A stretch of 5,067 nt of DNA from an uncultured Eubacteriales bacterium (GTDB lineage: Bacteria > Bacillota > Clostridia > Christensenellales > Aristaeellaceae), in contig USCR01000166.1 of the NCBI GenBank assembly GCA_900553295.1, positions 1 to 5,067 of the forward strand. Reading direction: 5' to 3'. Below the pieces are notes generated by a model that worked only from the letters and a program-made list of their open reading frames with translations, was not told the DNA's origin and did no database searches. Within the stretch, counting starts at the first letter, position 1; every line of letters begins with the position of its first letter. Made by a program: the position numbers and the translations under genes. Below, in pieces: positions 1-5,067 of the stretch.

Positions 1-1
1 T

Positions 2-421
2 GGGCTGTTAAACACCGTCTGGGCGGTCATCATGCCCATGTGGTTCTCGCCATTTTATATCTTTCTCATCCGCCAGTTTATGGTGGGGCTGCCCAACGGA
101 CTGCTGGAGGCAGGAATGATCGACGGTGCGGGACCGGTGCGCGGGTTTGTACACGTGATATTGCCGGTATGCAAGCCCATTTTGGGTGCGGCAGCGGCGC
201 TGTCCTTTGCGGACTGCTGGAATATGGTGGAACAGCCGCTGGTGTACCTGGCCAACAATTCCGCCGCGCAGCCGCTATCGGTGATGTTCAACCAGATATC
301 CACCGAGGGCGCGGACGTGGCCTTTGCGGGTTCTGCCCTGTATATTTTGCCGACCATGCTGATTTATCTGTATTTCCAGGAGGATATTCTTCAGGGCGTG
401 CAGCTCAGCGAATTGAAATAA
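2..421 (+). CDS. Carbohydrate ABC transporter permease, MalG type (5'-truncated by window edge)
   Basis: This is the C-terminal 139 residues of an inner-membrane permease of a binding-protein-dependent ABC importer (MalG-like, the second permease of sugar uptake systems). The reading frame is open from the window edge, so the start is missing. Visible are a hydrophobic segment ending in FYIFLIRQF, the cytoplasmic EAA loop (about 101-178) reading EAGMIDGAG...LPVCKP, which docks on the ATPase in this family, then a segment with the WN...QPLVYL pattern and a last TM helix around ALYILPTMLIYLYFQ. The C-terminus (QEDILQGVQLSELK) takes the place of the usual Q-R-Y-hydrophobic-G...GAVKG ending. The EAA loop has EAG where EAA is common. 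The substrate cannot be read from this fragment; sugars or oligosaccharides are likely from the family. It sits 30 bases before the adaptor gene, suggesting co-transcription. The family call is firm; the substrate is unknown. Confidence 0.9.
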   Translation, partial: GLLNTVWAVIMPMWFSPFYIFLIRQFMVGLPNGLLEAGMIDGAGPVRGFVHVILPVCKPILGAAAALSFADCWNMVEQPLVYLANNSAAQPLSVMFNQISTEGADVAFAGSALYILPTMLIYLYFQEDILQGVQLSELK

Positions 422-451
422 AGGAGCCTTAGCGGGAGGAGAGATACCACG

Positions 452-1825
452 ATGAAACTCAAGCGTTTTGCCATGAAAGGGTTAATTGTGCTGGCGGTGG
501 TGGTGGCACTGTGCATGTTCTTTGCGCGTACGGTCCAAACCATTACCACACCCAAGGTACAGATTGTTACAGGCTCCACGGGAAGATTTGAGCAGGAGCT
601 GAAATTCACGGCCAAGGTGGAGTTCCCGGAAAAGGAAGATATCATCCTGGAGGACGCGGCCAAGAGCAACATTGTGATTGATAAGCTGTATGTCCAGCCC
701 GGGCACTGGGTTACGGCGGGGGAAACCATTTTCACCGCGCATCTGCCCAGCTATGAAGAGGATATGAAAAAGCTGCAGGAGGACTACCAGACCAAATCCC
801 AGGAGCTGCTGGATCTGGATATTACCAACCGCAAGCTGTCCAAGGAGAGCAAGCAGAACGAACTGTATGATGAGCTGCTGGACAGCCAGGATAAGCTGGC
901 GGAGCTAACGTATCAAACGCGCTTTGCGGCCATGCAAGCAGGCATTAACCTGACGGGGGACCCCACGGAGTGGAAAAAGCAGCTGGCCGCCCTGAAGGAT
1001 GTACCCAAGGAGATCACGGACGCGGTGGACAAAACCGTGGCGGCCAAGGGCGCGGTGGAAGCCGCCAGGACGGCGTTCTTTGAGGTTTATGAAAACCGCA
1101 AGCTGCGGGTAAGCGATGAAGTGTTCAAGTACATCAAGGACCGGAACGCTGCGCTGGAAGCCTTGGACAAGCTGCAGGAACAGATGGTGGCCCTGGACAG
1201 CCGCAACGCTTCCCTGTCCAAGGTGACCGCGCCACGGGATGGATACATCGTGTCCGTGGATGTGGCGGAGGGGGACACCTACGACGGCACCAAGCTGGCC
1301 TACGCCATCAGCGGCAAGGATGTGGCGCCGGTGCTGAAGGCTTCCCTGAATAATAACGCGCGGAACATTACGGAAGGCGCGAAAGCAACCATTACCTCGG
1401 ACACCTATGGCGAGGAAAGAACCACCGTGGAAAAGGTGGGCACGGAGACGGACGGAAGCAAGTATATGCTTATCACCCTGCCCGAGAGCATGGCGGAGAC
1501 AGGCTCGTCCGCTATCCGGCGCGCCATGATGAACGGCGGCGTGGAGGTAAGCATCACCTATCGCGCCAACAAGAGCACTACGCTGCTTCCCGCCAGCGCG
1601 GTACGCAACGAGGGCGAAGGCTCCGACTATGTCTATCTGATTCAGCGCAACTGGGGCGGCGTGCTTTCCTCCTCCAGCATGAAGGTGGTCAAGACTCGTG
1701 TAACGGTGGCGGAGCGCAGCGACAAGTATGTATCCATCGAGGAAGATTTGAGCTATCAGCAGGTGGCGGATAAAGAAGACCGGGCCTTGACGGACGGACA
1801 GACGGTCATGGAGTATGTCAACTGA
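452..1825 (+). CDS. HlyD/MacA-family membrane fusion (periplasmic adaptor-type) protein
   Basis: This 457-residue adaptor resembles those that pair with MacB-type permeases (MacA in Gram-negatives, YknX-like proteins in Bacillus). The start at 452 is supported by GGGAGGAG at 434-441. Residues 1-8 are basic, and 9-26 form one hydrophobic anchor without a lipobox or obvious cleavage site, so the rest should be extracytoplasmic. Domain order: first half of a lipoyl-like domain (about 62-97, with LYVQPGHWVTAGETIF), a long charged coiled-coil hairpin (about 100-255, rich in E, K, L and Q), second lipoyl half (about 256-288, with KVTAPRDGYIVSVDVAEGD), a beta-barrel region (about 290-370), and a membrane-proximal region (about 375-457, with TLLPASAVRNEG and DGQTVMEYV near the end). 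It ends 18 bases before the MacB-like permease start, which fits an adaptor-permease pair. In a monoderm it would act on the outer face of the membrane or in the wall. Its cargo is unknown. Confidence 0.9.
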   Translation: MKLKRFAMKGLIVLAVVVALCMFFARTVQTITTPKVQIVTGSTGRFEQELKFTAKVEFPEKEDIILEDAAKSNIVIDKLYVQPGHWVTAGETIFTAHLPSYEEDMKKLQEDYQTKSQELLDLDITNRKLSKESKQNELYDELLDSQDKLAELTYQTRFAAMQAGINLTGDPTEWKKQLAALKDVPKEITDAVDKTVAAKGAVEAARTAFFEVYENRKLRVSDEVFKYIKDRNAALEALDKLQEQMVALDSRNASLSKVTAPRDGYIVSVDVAEGDTYDGTKLAYAISGKDVAPVLKASLNNNARNITEGAKATITSDTYGEERTTVEKVGTETDGSKYMLITLPESMAETGSSAIRRAMMNGGVEVSITYRANKSTTLLPASAVRNEGEGSDYVYLIQRNWGGVLSSSSMKVVKTRVTVAERSDKYVSIEEDLSYQQVADKEDRALTDGQTVMEYVN

Positions 1826-1843
1826 TAGCCGAAGGAGGAGCAT

Positions 1844-3526
1844 ATGCAGAAGAAACCATGGAGGAAGCTCATACTCCTTCTGCTCTTGGCGGCGGCATTG
1901 ACCTACTGCGTCATGGCGGTAAACAGCGTGGGAAATCAGCTGCAATACCTTATCCAGGCACCTGCGCCGGAAGCGTCGGGCGGCGGGTCGGAGTCTGATG
2001 AGGGTCAGGCGGAACCCATGCCCAACAAAGAGATCATGGATCAGGCTGAGCAGCTGGACAGCGTAATGGAAGGGTTGAGCGGTAATGTAAGCGCGTATAC
2101 GCTCACGGGCATTGTGGATCAGCAATCCTTCCAGTCCGACATTGGCAATGGCGCGCAAGGGCGGCTGGAACTGCTGGGAGAAAACGCTTTCGCGGTGCGG
2201 CCGAAGTATCTGCGGTATGGGCGGCTGTTTTTCCCCGAGGAGCTGAAGAACGGGACAGACGTGATTTTGCTGGATGAGCAGCTGGCGCTTCAGCTGTTTA
2301 ACATTGGCGATCCTCTGGAACGCACGGTGACGGTGTCCGGGAAGGATTACCGGGTGATTGGCATTGTTCGCCATCAAAAGCAGGTGGGCGATCTGAACGA
2401 CGCGGGGGCGTACATTCCGTTGGCATCCGTGACATCCATGGAGCTCACGGTGGACGCGCTGATGGTAACGGCTACGCCCATTGCCGGCACGGGAGCCTCC
2501 GTGGCCTTTAAGTCGGCCATGGATGGCTGGAAATCCGGGGGAACAATGATTGACCTGGGCAAGGAAAGCATGGGTGCCAAGCTGTGGATTCGCCTGCTGC
2601 TCTTCCTGTGCGGCATGACGCTGACGCTGCGGGCAGTCCGCTTCCTGAACCGCCGGGTGCATGATGTGCTGCGGGACAATGGCGAAAGACTCAAAAGCAG
2701 CTACGCGATCCGGCTGATGCCGCGTTTTACTGGACAGGCGCTGGTGCTGGGGTTGGGTTACCTGCTGTGCGCCGGCGCGGCGGCTGTCCTAATGCAGTAC
2801 CTCATTGAGCCGGTGTATACTTTCCCGGAGTGGATTCCCGCCGTACTGGTGGAATGGGAAGAAATAGCGAATGCCTTCTGGAAGTGCTGGCAGACGCCTG
2901 CCACGCTGATGGAGCTGCGCAGCCCGGAGTTTATGCGCTTACGCTTTTTCGGCCTGATGATTCAACTGGCCTCTGCGGCGTGCGGCATAACGCTCGCGCT
3001 GCTGTATGGCCGCCTGCGTACCCGTGAGGAGCGGGAGGTAGAGTCCCTGCGGGCCATGTACAAAATGGGTACAGTGGTTTCCACGCTGCGCACGGGTAGA
3101 CCTGGACCGCTCATGGACATGGACTATGTACCCCTGGATCAGGATGCCGTTCTGGGCAAAGTGAAAATGGTGGACAAGGAAGGCGTAACCCTGGCACGTA
3201 TACTCAATGCCCGGCAAGTATTGGAGGCCTTGCCCAATACCACCGCCTACGGCAGCTTTGTGCTGGAGGTGACGGACGACCAAATTCCCCAGAACAATGG
3301 AAAATATTTGATCTCCTGCCAGCCTGAAGGAAAAACGGTTACCGAAACAGAAAGAAACTATGACATGCAAATGAATATGCGTGCGCTCACACGGCTGGTT
3401 TATGGAAAGCGCAGCCTCCGCGATTTCCTGGAGGACGGCGAAGGATTTGACCTGACGCAACGGTGTCCGACCATGGACGGTCTCTTCAGCCATCACTTGC
3501 AGCTGATGAATCAGGTGGACGCATAG
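1844..3526 (+). CDS. MacB-like ABC permease fused to a C-terminal Eis-type SCP2-like domain
   Basis: A 560-residue membrane protein. The start has AAGGAGG at 1832-1838, 5 bases upstream. Residues 8-26 form TM1, followed by a Gly/Ser/Glu-rich stretch (about 39-58). Residues about 80-240 look like a MacB periplasmic core domain: a RYGRLFFPEE segment, VILLDEQLALQLF, then GDPLERTVTVSGKDYRVIGIV and AYIPLASV. Three further TM helices (about 246-266, 295-320, 367-389) complete the 1+3 topology of MacB/FtsX permeases, placing the C-terminus in the cytosol. The membrane part is divergent: the typical VSVxERxxEIGxxxAxGA coupling region is not recognisable after TM2. After a charged linker (about 390-448), residues 449-555 match the SCP2-like C-terminal domain of the Eis-like protein encoded next. 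No ATPase domain is present. Transport or sensing of a hydrophobic or peptide substrate with the upstream adaptor is inferred. The fold calls are fairly sure; the function is open. Confidence 0.8.
   Translation: MQKKPWRKLILLLLLAAALTYCVMAVNSVGNQLQYLIQAPAPEASGGGSESDEGQAEPMPNKEIMDQAEQLDSVMEGLSGNVSAYTLTGIVDQQSFQSDIGNGAQGRLELLGENAFAVRPKYLRYGRLFFPEELKNGTDVILLDEQLALQLFNIGDPLERTVTVSGKDYRVIGIVRHQKQVGDLNDAGAYIPLASVTSMELTVDALMVTATPIAGTGASVAFKSAMDGWKSGGTMIDLGKESMGAKLWIRLLLFLCGMTLTLRAVRFLNRRVHDVLRDNGERLKSSYAIRLMPRFTGQALVLGLGYLLCAGAAAVLMQYLIEPVYTFPEWIPAVLVEWEEIANAFWKCWQTPATLMELRSPEFMRLRFFGLMIQLASAACGITLALLYGRLRTREEREVESLRAMYKMGTVVSTLRTGRPGPLMDMDYVPLDQDAVLGKVKMVDKEGVTLARILNARQVLEALPNTTAYGSFVLEVTDDQIPQNNGKYLISCQPEGKTVTETERNYDMQMNMRALTRLVYGKRSLRDFLEDGEGFDLTQRCPTMDGLFSHHLQLMNQVDA
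3188..3523 (+). other. SCP2-like (Eis C-terminal type) domain encoded at the 3' end of the permease gene
   Basis: This is residues 449-560 of the permease. Aligned by eye with residues 287-397 of the downstream acetyltransferase, the first 41 positions (from ARILNARQVLEALP against ARVLDVRRALALLP through the NNG motif) share about 17 identities. The clearest blocks are DDQIPQNNG against DGQIPENNG and LTRLVYGKRSLRDF against LTLLVLGKMSLAEF. In Eis-family enzymes this fold closes the C-terminus and presents the terminal carboxylate to the active site. Here the protein ends in NQVDA instead of a terminal Phe, and no GNAT domain precedes it. The DNA of the two copies is much less alike than the motifs, so this is neither a recent duplication nor an assembly artefact. 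The homology is seen in the sequence; a binding or docking role is inferred. Confidence 0.82.
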
Positions 3527-3532
3527 AGGAGG
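3527..3532 (+). promoter_or_regulatory. Ribosome binding site fixing the acetyltransferase start at 3541
   Basis: AGGAGG lies directly after the permease TAG stop, 8 bases before the ATG at 3541. The reading frame is also open further upstream, to an ATG at 3463 inside the permease gene, but that start has no comparable Shine-Dalgarno sequence and would add a tail not typical of the family. Starting at 3541 gives MEIRQIKPEE, a usual GNAT N-terminus. Confidence 0.88.
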
Positions 3533-3540
3533 AAAATGCC

Positions 3541-4734
3541 ATGGAGATACGTCAGATAAAACCGGAGGAACGGGCTGCGTATGGGCGGCTGTGCTCTCTT
3601 TGCTTTACCTATCCATACCGGGATGAAAGCGCTGCCGTGGAAGCGGAAACAGAGCGGGAGCAGCGGCAATACCGTGGCGCCTTTGACGAGCAGGGTCGGT
3701 TGTGCAGCGGTATGATACAGCTGGACATGGTGTGCCACTTTAGCGGCCAAGAAGTCAAGATGCTGGGGATTGGCGGCGTGGTGAGCCATCCGGGTCACCG
3801 CAACTGCGGCGGTATCCGCGCGCTTTTTGAGGAAGGCCTACCCAGGGCGCGGCAGGAAGGATATGTGTTCAGCGCCTTGTATCCGTTTAGCCATGTGTAT
3901 TACCGGAAATTTGGATATGAATTGGCGCAGGTGACCCGGGAGGCAACCTTTAATCCTCGTGATCTTCGCGCGGATCTGCGCCGGGCCGCCTGCACGGAGC
4001 TGATCCTTCCAGAAGACGAAGCGGGCCGTGAGGCCGTGCGCCAGGTTTATGAAGCCTATGCCCGGGGACGGAACTTATCCGTGCACCGGGACGCGGCACG
4101 CTGGGAGCGGAAATGGGGCGGGACGCCTTGGGAACAGCTGAAGTATCTCTACCTCTTCCGCGATGCGCAAAACGAGCCCATGGCCTGGTGGGTAGGGGAA
4201 ATAGAATCCAATGGCCAGCGCGGCCAGTTGCACTTGCTTGACATGGCCTGGACGAAACCCGAGGGCTTGGAGGCGATCTTTGCCATGCTTCGGGGCGGCA
4301 ATGAATATAAGCAGGTGCGTATGGCAGTGCCCGAGGATTTGGAGCTGCGCTTTTTGCTTGGGGAACCTCATGAACTACAGGAAAGGACCTACTGCAATGG
4401 TATGGCACGTGTGCTGGATGTGCGGCGCGCCTTGGCGCTGCTGCCTGCGCCGGTGCTACCGGGCAATTTCACCGTGCGCGTATCCGATGGGCAAATTCCG
4501 GAGAACAATGGTGTATTCCGCGTCACAGGTGACGGGATAGAGCTCCGCGTAGAGGAAGCCGGGCAGGATGATCCTGACGTGGAGACGGATATCGGAGGAT
4601 TGACACTGCTGGTGCTCGGGAAGATGAGTCTTGCTGAATTTATGATGTTGAATCGTGGAAGGGTACGGCGGATAACGCCTTTTATGGAGGCGCTGCTGAT
4701 CCGTAGATTAACCTTTCTATATGATTCTTTCTGA
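3541..4734 (+). CDS. Eis-like GNAT family N-acetyltransferase (GNAT + GNAT-like + SCP2-like domain)
   Basis: A 397-residue cytosolic protein, the usual length of Eis-family acetyltransferases, which move acetyl from acetyl-CoA to amines. The N-terminal GNAT domain (about 1-140) has the acetyl-CoA loop GIGGVVSHPGHRNCGGIRALF (about 76-96, an RxxGG pyrophosphate-binding turn), and VYYRKFGYE (119-127), which matches the family's Y-x-x-FGY motif; Tyr121 is the likely general acid by analogy with Mycobacterium tuberculosis Eis. Residues about 150-285 form the degenerate second GNAT-like domain (RWERKWGG, LHLLDMAWTKPEGLEAIF). Residues 287-397 are the SCP2-like domain, opening with MARVLDVRRAL. The protein ends in Phe (YDSF), matching the terminal Phe of Eis whose carboxylate serves as catalytic base. 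All known key elements therefore seem present and it is probably active. The acceptor is unknown: some relatives acetylate aminoglycosides or polyamines, but resistance should not be assumed. It follows the permease by 14 bases, and the permease carries a homologous C-terminal domain. Confidence 0.9.
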   Translation: MEIRQIKPEERAAYGRLCSLCFTYPYRDESAAVEAETEREQRQYRGAFDEQGRLCSGMIQLDMVCHFSGQEVKMLGIGGVVSHPGHRNCGGIRALFEEGLPRARQEGYVFSALYPFSHVYYRKFGYELAQVTREATFNPRDLRADLRRAACTELILPEDEAGREAVRQVYEAYARGRNLSVHRDAARWERKWGGTPWEQLKYLYLFRDAQNEPMAWWVGEIESNGQRGQLHLLDMAWTKPEGLEAIFAMLRGGNEYKQVRMAVPEDLELRFLLGEPHELQERTYCNGMARVLDVRRALALLPAPVLPGNFTVRVSDGQIPENNGVFRVTGDGIELRVEEAGQDDPDVETDIGGLTLLVLGKMSLAEFMMLNRGRVRRITPFMEALLIRRLTFLYDSF

Positions 4735-4753
4735 TATTACGGTACTGCTTGAG

Positions 4754-4797
4754 CAGAGGCTCCCAAGTAGCGGGGGCCTCTGTTCTTGTTTTCATTT
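4754..4797 (+). terminator. Rho-independent terminator of the operon
   Basis: CAGAGGCTCCC (4754-4764) pairs with GGGGGCCTCTG (4772-4782), an 11-bp GC-rich stem with one T-G wobble around a 7-base loop. It is followed by the T-rich run TTCTTGTTTTCATTT (4783-4797). It starts 19 bases after the acetyltransferase stop, where an operon end is expected. There is no matching A-run on the left side, so it should act only in the + direction. Confidence 0.92.
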
Positions 4798-4906
4798 GCC
4801 GAACAGCACTGTGAGGGAAAACAGAACTATACCACAAGAAAAGGACAAGATCACGTACGATTGTCAAAAGACGACATAAAACGTTCAACAAGAGCAGAAT
4901 TATCCC
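4798..4906. other. Intergenic stretch without recognisable gene
   Basis: About 110 bases between the terminator and the A-tract region. I see no ORF with a ribosome binding site, no tRNA-like fold and no convincing repeat. The composition shifts to AT-rich relative to the operon, as expected for the upstream flank of a strong promoter. A TTGTCA at 4861-4866 has no suitable -10 partner. Confidence 0.6.
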
Positions 4907-4930
4907 AAAATCTCAAAAAACTTTAAAAAA
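4907..4930 (+). promoter_or_regulatory. Phased A-tracts / UP element upstream of a strong promoter
   Basis: Three A-runs (4907-4910, 4915-4920, 4925-4930) have centres 9-10 bases apart, close to one helical turn, which favours intrinsic bending. With a start site near 4970, the segment covers roughly -63 to -40, overlapping the region bound by the C-terminal domains of the RNA polymerase alpha subunits. Such elements are typical of rRNA and other highly expressed stable RNA promoters. Position and composition are seen; binding is inferred. Confidence 0.65.
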
Positions 4931-4934
4931 GGTA

Positions 4935-4963
4935 TTGACAAAGCGGAGATGATTTGATAAGAT
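4935..4963 (+). promoter_or_regulatory. Sigma-A (sigma-70 type) promoter, probably of an rRNA operon
   Basis: A perfect -35 box TTGACA (4935-4940), a 17-base spacer and a -10 box TAAGAT (4958-4963, 4 of 6 consensus) predict transcription starting near 4969-4971 and reading out of the window to the right. It lies after the operon terminator, so it belongs to the next transcription unit. The AT-rich upstream element and the leader that follows suggest a stable RNA operon. Confidence 0.82.
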
Positions 4964-4969
4964 ATACAA

Positions 4970-5067
4970 GCTCCTTGCGAGGGGCGCCGAACCTTGAAAA
5001 CGATACAGAGAGAGACGCAAGAAAGAACGACAGTTAATTCTGAGAGCGAGCGACCCAAGCGAGAGCT
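4970..5067 (+). other. Untranslated leader, probably of an rRNA operon (continues past window)
   Basis: These ~98 bases after the predicted start site have no ORF with a ribosome binding site. They contain CGAACCTTGAAAACG (4988-5002), which resembles the boxA-associated CTTTGAAAAC/CCTTGAAAAC motif found in leaders and 16S-23S spacers of Bacillota rRNA operons and linked there to antitermination. A small hairpin is possible at CTCCTTGCGAGGGG (4971-4984). Purine-rich AGAGAG and GAGCGAGCG runs follow. The 16S 5' signature (AGAGTTTGATC-type) is not reached before the edge. A tRNA cluster or another stable RNA downstream is an alternative. Confidence 0.6.

Noticed and set aside
905..2662. Long open frame on the minus strand (585 codons)
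   Set aside because: It lies antisense to the adaptor and permease genes and spans their junction. The predicted product is unusually rich in His, Arg and Gln, no family is recognisable and there is no ribosome binding site; this is a by-product of GC-rich codon use on the + strand.
2939..3496. Minus-strand open frame under the permease C-terminus
   Set aside because: It is the antisense shadow of the TM4-to-SCP2 region, which has clear homology on the + strand; no start signals are present.
3463..3540. Upstream in-frame start for the acetyltransferase overlapping the permease
   Set aside because: It would add 26 residues not seen at the N-terminus of this family, and the AGGAGG at 3527-3532 clearly serves the ATG at 3541.
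4836..4868. Minus-strand promoter formed by TTGACA and TATAGT
   Set aside because: The two boxes are about 30 bases apart, far too long for a sigma-A promoter, and the + strand operon end lies just beyond.
4861..4890. Second promoter with TTGTCA as -35
   Set aside because: No acceptable -10 hexamer is found 16-18 bases downstream.
4682..4891. Small minus-strand open frame of 69 codons across the terminator
   Set aside because: It overlaps the acetyltransferase end and the terminator stem, has no ribosome binding site and no recognisable product.
5042..5066. Repeated GAGCGAG/AGCGAGAGC units as a possible tandem repeat
   Set aside because: Only short, imperfect purine-rich units are present, at the window edge; this fits an rRNA leader and is too short to call a repeat.

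Overview
The window most likely comes from a fairly GC-rich, Gram-positive member of the Clostridia/Bacillota. This rests on strong AGGAGG-type ribosome binding sites before every complete gene, on an efflux-type adaptor with a single N-terminal membrane anchor, and on an ACCTTGAAAAC block in a leader at the right end, a block typical of ribosomal RNA operons in this group. The assignment is inferred from sequence style; no taxonomic marker gene is present.

Layout. Four genes lie head to tail on the + strand with gaps of 14 to 30 bases, so they look like one operon. (1) 2-421 is the 3' end of a MalG-type sugar ABC importer permease. (2) 452-1825 is an HlyD/MacA-type membrane fusion (adaptor) protein. 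(3) 1844-3526 is a membrane protein with MacB-permease topology: one TM helix, an extracytoplasmic MacB-like core domain, then three TM helices. It carries an unexpected C-terminal cytosolic domain. (4) 3541-4734 is an Eis-like GNAT acetyltransferase with the complete family layout (GNAT, GNAT-like, SCP2-like). A strong intrinsic terminator (4754-4797) closes the operon.

Main discovery. The C-terminal ~110 residues of the MacB-like permease (gene 3) are clearly homologous to the C-terminal SCP2-like domain of the acetyltransferase encoded immediately downstream (gene 4). They share the blocks AR-L--R--L--LP, D-QIP-NNG and LT-LV-GK-SL--F. A transporter permease therefore carries the accessory domain of a cytosolic Eis-type enzyme, next to a full Eis-type enzyme. 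The permease copy lacks the terminal Phe found on the enzyme, which in the characterised Eis enzyme supplies the catalytic carboxylate. I infer that it is a binding or docking module rather than part of an active site. The adaptor, the permease and the acetyltransferase may form one membrane-associated system. No ABC ATPase is encoded in the window, so the energy source, if any, must lie upstream or elsewhere.

The last ~330 bases contain no gene. After the terminator comes an AT-rich stretch with phased A-tracts, then a near-ideal sigma-70/sigma-A promoter (TTGACA, 17 bp, TAAGAT) and an untranslated leader resembling the start of an rRNA operon. A 16S rRNA gene probably begins just beyond the right edge.
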